From an uncultured Clostridia bacterium (GTDB taxonomy: Bacteria > Bacillota > Clostridia > Christensenellales > UBA1242), in assembly GCA_947627585.1 (NCBI GenBank), contig CANQWP010000030.1, positions 1 to 8,377 of the forward strand: 8,377 bases of DNA, given 5' to 3'. The notes under the pieces were generated by a model. That model was not told the DNA's origin and made no database searches. It worked only from the letters and a program-made list of their open reading frames with translations. Position 1 is the stretch's first letter, and the number at the start of each line of letters is the position of its first letter. Shown one piece after another: positions 6,351 to 8,377 of the stretch. Made by a program: the position numbers and the translations under genes.

Positions 6351-6403
6351 GCGAATTTGAAAAAGCCCTCAAAAATTTTGTTTTTGACAAAAAATGTGAT
6401 AAA
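6323..6403. repeat. 11-bp inverted repeat containing divergent -10 elements
   Basis: TTTATCACATT (6323-6333) and AATGTGATAAA (6393-6403) are perfect inverted copies, 70 bp apart start to start. Each contains most of the putative extended -10 of the gene transcribed away from it: khpB to the left, the kinase to the right. Confidence 0.55.
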
Positions 6404-6405
6404 AT
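6397..6405 (+). promoter_or_regulatory. Probable extended -10 promoter of the kinase gene
   Basis: TGA plus TAAAAT (6400-6405) is a good TGN-extended -10. The -35 is poor (TTGTTT at 6378-6383, 16-base spacing). A perfect TTGACA at 6384-6389 is only 10 bases from this -10, too close to serve it. Transcription would start near 6412. Confidence 0.4.
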
Positions 6406-6416
6406 TTCAAAAATTT

Positions 6417-6466
6417 GAACAGTCGTTTTGAAAACGTTTTTGAAAAACGAACTCAAAAAACTGTTC
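6417..6466 (+). promoter_or_regulatory. Nested inverted repeats in the kinase leader
   Basis: GAACAGT (6417-6423) pairs with ACTGTTC (6460-6466). Inside, CGTTTT at 6424-6429 and again at 6435-6440 can each pair with AAAACG copies at 6431-6436 or 6444-6449, so alternative hairpins compete. If transcription starts near 6412 this is at the extreme 5' end, where a hairpin could protect the RNA. The pairing is visible; the role is inference. Confidence 0.4.
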
Positions 6467-6512
6467 GACGAAGAAAAAATCACAAACAAAATCAAAAGAA
6501 AAGGAGGGGCAT

Positions 6513-7064
6513 ATGCTTATCACCATCACCGGAAAACCTTGCAGCGGAAAATCCACGATTGGAGAATTTTTGGAGAAGAAATTTGGCTATCGCCGCATTG
6601 GCGTTGGTGACATGTTCAAGGCGGAGGCCGCGAGGCGCGGAATGAGTGCGGAAGAGTTTAATGAGTTTTGCCTTTCCGACCCGTCTTTTGACTTTTTTGT
6701 TGACAAAGAGACCGAACGACTTGGAAAAGAGCTTGATGGTCAAAAGGTGATTTTCGACAGCCGACTTGCGTGGCATTTTGTTCCAAATTCTTTCAAGGTT
6801 TTTGTGGATGTGACAGAAGATGAAATGGCTCGCCGCCTTGCAACTTCAAATCGCACAGGAAAAGAGAAGATTGACGATGTGAAAAGCGCCCGCCAGCATC
6901 TTGTCAACCGCTTCAATTTGGAAAATGAGCGCTACAAAAAAATTTATGGCTTTGACAACTTGACGCGCGAAAACTATGACCTTGTGATTGACAGCACAAA
7001 TCGCACGGCCGAGGACATCGCTGACGAGATCTTTGAAAAATGCGTGAAGTTTTATGAAAAATGA
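6513..7064 (+). CDS. cmk: Cytidylate kinase-like P-loop nucleotide kinase
   Basis: A 183-residue cytoplasmic kinase resembling the short, archaeal-type cytidylate kinases, which phosphorylate CMP/dCMP with ATP. The P-loop GKPCSGKST occupies 7-15 (K13). GYRRIGVGDMF (25-35) matches the GY..ISVGDxFR stretch of that family, and FDSRLA (81-86) matches its SRLA nucleotide-binding motif. LVIDSTN (157-163) is the late beta-strand seen in related small kinases. It is shorter than the usual bacterial Cmk (about 220 residues), consistent with the archaeal-like type. AAGGAGG (6501-6507), five bases before the ATG, gives a strong start. It is transcribed alone, divergent from khpB; the next gene has its own promoter. 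I am sure it is a small NMP-kinase-fold enzyme and less sure of CMP; another nucleotide or adenylate-kinase-like substrate is possible. Confidence 0.72.
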   Translation: MLITITGKPCSGKSTIGEFLEKKFGYRRIGVGDMFKAEAARRGMSAEEFNEFCLSDPSFDFFVDKETERLGKELDGQKVIFDSRLAWHFVPNSFKVFVDVTEDEMARRLATSNRTGKEKIDDVKSARQHLVNRFNLENERYKKIYGFDNLTRENYDLVIDSTNRTAEDIADEIFEKCVKFYEK

Positions 7065-7119
7065 TGTGCGCGATAATCATCACGATTTTTTAAATTCATT
7101 TTGGATACATTAAATTTAT

Positions 7120-7149
7120 TTGACATCAGGCCTTGCAAAATTTTAGAAT
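7120..7149 (+). promoter_or_regulatory. Sigma-A-type promoter of the flavin oxidoreductase
   Basis: A perfect TTGACA (7120-7125), an 18-base spacer, and TAGAAT (7144-7149, 5/6 match). This shows the oxidoreductase has its own transcript, separate from the kinase gene. Between the kinase stop codon and this promoter there is only a weak TGATG/CATCA hairpin (7062-7082) followed by a T-run, a possible but unconvincing terminator. Confidence 0.75.
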
Positions 7150-7175
7150 AAAAATAATTAAAAATGGAGGGTTTT

Positions 7176-8377
7176 ATGGAAAAAACACTTGAGCCGCTTT
7201 TCACGCCTTGGAAAATCGGGAATTTGGAAATCAAAAATCGAATTGTGCTTTGCCCAATGGGCGGAACATCTCTTTTTGGCTGGATGGAGCCGCATCACTT
7301 TGACAAAGATGCCGCCGATTTCTTTTTGGACATCGCCAAAAACAACACCGGGCTTCTGATCACCGGAATTGCGCCGCTGAAAAATCTTTTGGGCGGACAA
7401 TGGCTGTATAAAGCAAATGGCGCTTTCAAAAAATTGAAGCCATATATGGACGAATTGCACAAAACAGGTGCGAAACTTTTTGTTCAGCTCACCGCCGGGT
7501 TTGGGCGCTCGTTTTCCATTCCAAACAAAATGGTGCCAATGCTGAAAAACAAATTTTTGGGAAAACTTGTCAAGCCGATCTTTGACATCTCTTATCTTTG
7601 CGCGTCTCCAAGCGAATTGCCATCTCGCTGGGCGGAGGACGCCACCTGCCGCGCTGTCACAAAACGCGAAATTGAAAAAATGATCTCTGCTTTTGCAAAA
7701 ACGGCAAAAAAATGCAAGGACGCCGGCGTTGACGGGGTTGAAATTCACGCGGTGCATGAAGGATATCTTTTGGACCAATTCACAACAGAATATACCAACC
7801 ACCGCACTGACGAATATGGCGGCAGTTTTGAAAACCGCTTCCGCTTTGCAACCGAAGTCGTCAAAGCGATCAAGGCCGAATGCGGAGAAGACTATCCCGT
7901 TTCTTTGAGATATTCCGTTGTCAGCAAAACGAAGGGCTTTTGCGAAGGCGCAATGCCAGGCGAAAAGTTTGTTGAAGTCGGCAGAAACATGGAAGAAAGC
8001 GAAAAAGCGGCAAAATATCTTCAAGACGCCGGATATGACATGCTGGACTGCGACAACGGCACGTATGACGCTTGGTATTGGGCTCACCCGCCACAATATA
8101 TGCCAAACAACTGCAACTTGAAAGATGTTGAACATATCCGCAAATTTGTTGACATTCCTGTGGTTTGTGCCGGCAAAATGGAAGTCGGCGTTGCGGCAAA
8201 AGCAATCAAAGAAGAAAAAATCGACGCAATGGGCGTTGCAAGACAATTTTTGACTGATCCGCATTGGGTGACCAAAATGATGGAAGGAAAAGCGGACGAC
8301 ATCATGCCGTGCATTCGCTGTCACAACGCTTGCCTTTGCATGAGTCACTATCACGGCATCGCCAACGGCTGCTCCAT
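7176..8377 (+). CDS. NADH:flavin oxidoreductase, Old Yellow Enzyme/FadH-BaiCD type (partial)
   Basis: The reading frame stays open for 400 codons to the right edge, with no stop. It begins as an FMN-binding TIM barrel (LFTPWKIGNLEIKNRIV, 8-24; Q104 in QLTAGFGRS). The key stretch is VEIHAVHEGYLLDQF (188-202) with H191, H194 and Y197, then NHRTDEYGGSFENRFRF (208-224). Cysteines C379, C382, C386 and C399 form the C-x2-C-x3-C-x12-C pattern that binds a 4Fe-4S cluster in 2,4-dienoyl-CoA reductase, BaiCD/BaiH and enoate reductases. Such enzymes reduce C=C bonds using NAD(P)H via FAD, Fe-S and FMN. The C-terminal FAD/NAD domain (family length about 640-680) should follow beyond the window. GGAGG (7166-7170), five bases before ATG, fixes the start. 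The substrate (enoate, steroid or dienoyl-CoA) cannot be inferred. Confidence 0.88.
   Translation, partial: MEKTLEPLFTPWKIGNLEIKNRIVLCPMGGTSLFGWMEPHHFDKDAADFFLDIAKNNTGLLITGIAPLKNLLGGQWLYKANGAFKKLKPYMDELHKTGAKLFVQLTAGFGRSFSIPNKMVPMLKNKFLGKLVKPIFDISYLCASPSELPSRWAEDATCRAVTKREIEKMISAFAKTAKKCKDAGVDGVEIHAVHEGYLLDQFTTEYTNHRTDEYGGSFENRFRFATEVVKAIKAECGEDYPVSLRYSVVSKTKGFCEGAMPGEKFVEVGRNMEESEKAAKYLQDAGYDMLDCDNGTYDAWYWAHPPQYMPNNCNLKDVEHIRKFVDIPVVCAGKMEVGVAAKAIKEEKIDAMGVARQFLTDPHWVTKMMEGKADDIMPCIRCHNACLCMSHYHGIANGCS

Noticed and set aside
5689..6360. Long open frame on the plus strand, antisense to khpB, rich in Ser and Phe.
   Set aside because: It is the mirror of a Lys/Glu-rich gene with clear KH and R3H motifs, has no ribosome binding site, and its low-complexity Ser/Phe content is what the antisense of Lys/Glu codons produces.
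6384..6389. Perfect TTGACA as the -35 of the kinase promoter.
   Set aside because: The only good -10 (6400-6405) is 10 bases away, too close, and no -10-like hexamer lies 16-18 bases downstream.
6428..6610. TTG-initiated short ORF beginning LKTFLKNELKKLFDEE, overlapping the kinase start.
   Set aside because: No ribosome binding site, it coincides with the hairpin-rich leader, and it overlaps about 100 bases of the well-supported kinase frame.
7158..8354. Open frame of about 400 codons on the minus strand.
   Set aside because: It lies opposite the flavin oxidoreductase, whose plus-strand translation has textbook family motifs, promoter and ribosome binding site. The minus frame is Phe/His-rich and resembles nothing known to me.

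Overview
The window looks like a piece of chromosome from a low-GC, Gram-positive-type, probably anaerobic bacterium (Clostridia or a relative). The evidence is strong AGGAGG-type ribosome binding sites, AT-rich spacers, sigma-A-type promoters, an NrdD-type ribonucleotide reductase under NrdR boxes, a Jag/KhpB protein, and an iron-sulfur Old Yellow Enzyme-type flavoprotein. I cannot name the species. No RNA genes, CRISPR array, transposase or phage genes were seen.

Layout. (1) 1-225, minus: the N-terminal ATP-cone of an anaerobic ribonucleotide reductase (nrdD), running off the left edge. Its promoter carries two NrdR boxes exactly 31 bp apart. (2) 226-607: a spacer with those control sites, a 13-bp inverted repeat around a GC-richer segment, and a near-consensus promoter for the next gene. 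(3) 608-2377, plus: a single-gene ABC exporter (membrane domain plus ATPase) whose codon use is clearly unlike its neighbours, suggesting it was acquired. (4) 2378-5085, plus: a heavy-metal resistance operon. A CadC-like ArsR repressor overlaps a CadA/ZntA-type P1B ATPase by 17 bp, behind a strong promoter with two near-identical palindromic operators, one filling the -35/-10 spacer. (5) 5086-5369: two terminators, the second able to serve both converging units. (6) 5370-6260, minus: jag/khpB, an RNA-binding regulator of cell elongation, here away from its usual yidC neighbourhood. (7) 6261-6512: a divergent promoter region with an 11-bp inverted repeat containing both putative -10 elements. 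(8) 6513-7064, plus: a short cytidylate-kinase-like P-loop kinase. (9) 7176-8377, plus: the first 400 residues of an FMN/Fe-S ene-reductase-type oxidoreductase, cut by the right edge.

How they work together: the cad pair is a self-contained sensor/efflux circuit in which Cd/Pb/Zn releases the repressor and the ATPase pumps the metal out. The other genes are independent units: nucleotide metabolism (nrdD, cmk), cell growth (khpB), redox metabolism (the flavoprotein) and export (ABC). I see no convincing wholly new system. The most notable points are the tandem cad operators with a cysteine-rich sensor, the NrdR-box promoter, and the foreign-looking exporter with its odd upstream inverted repeat.
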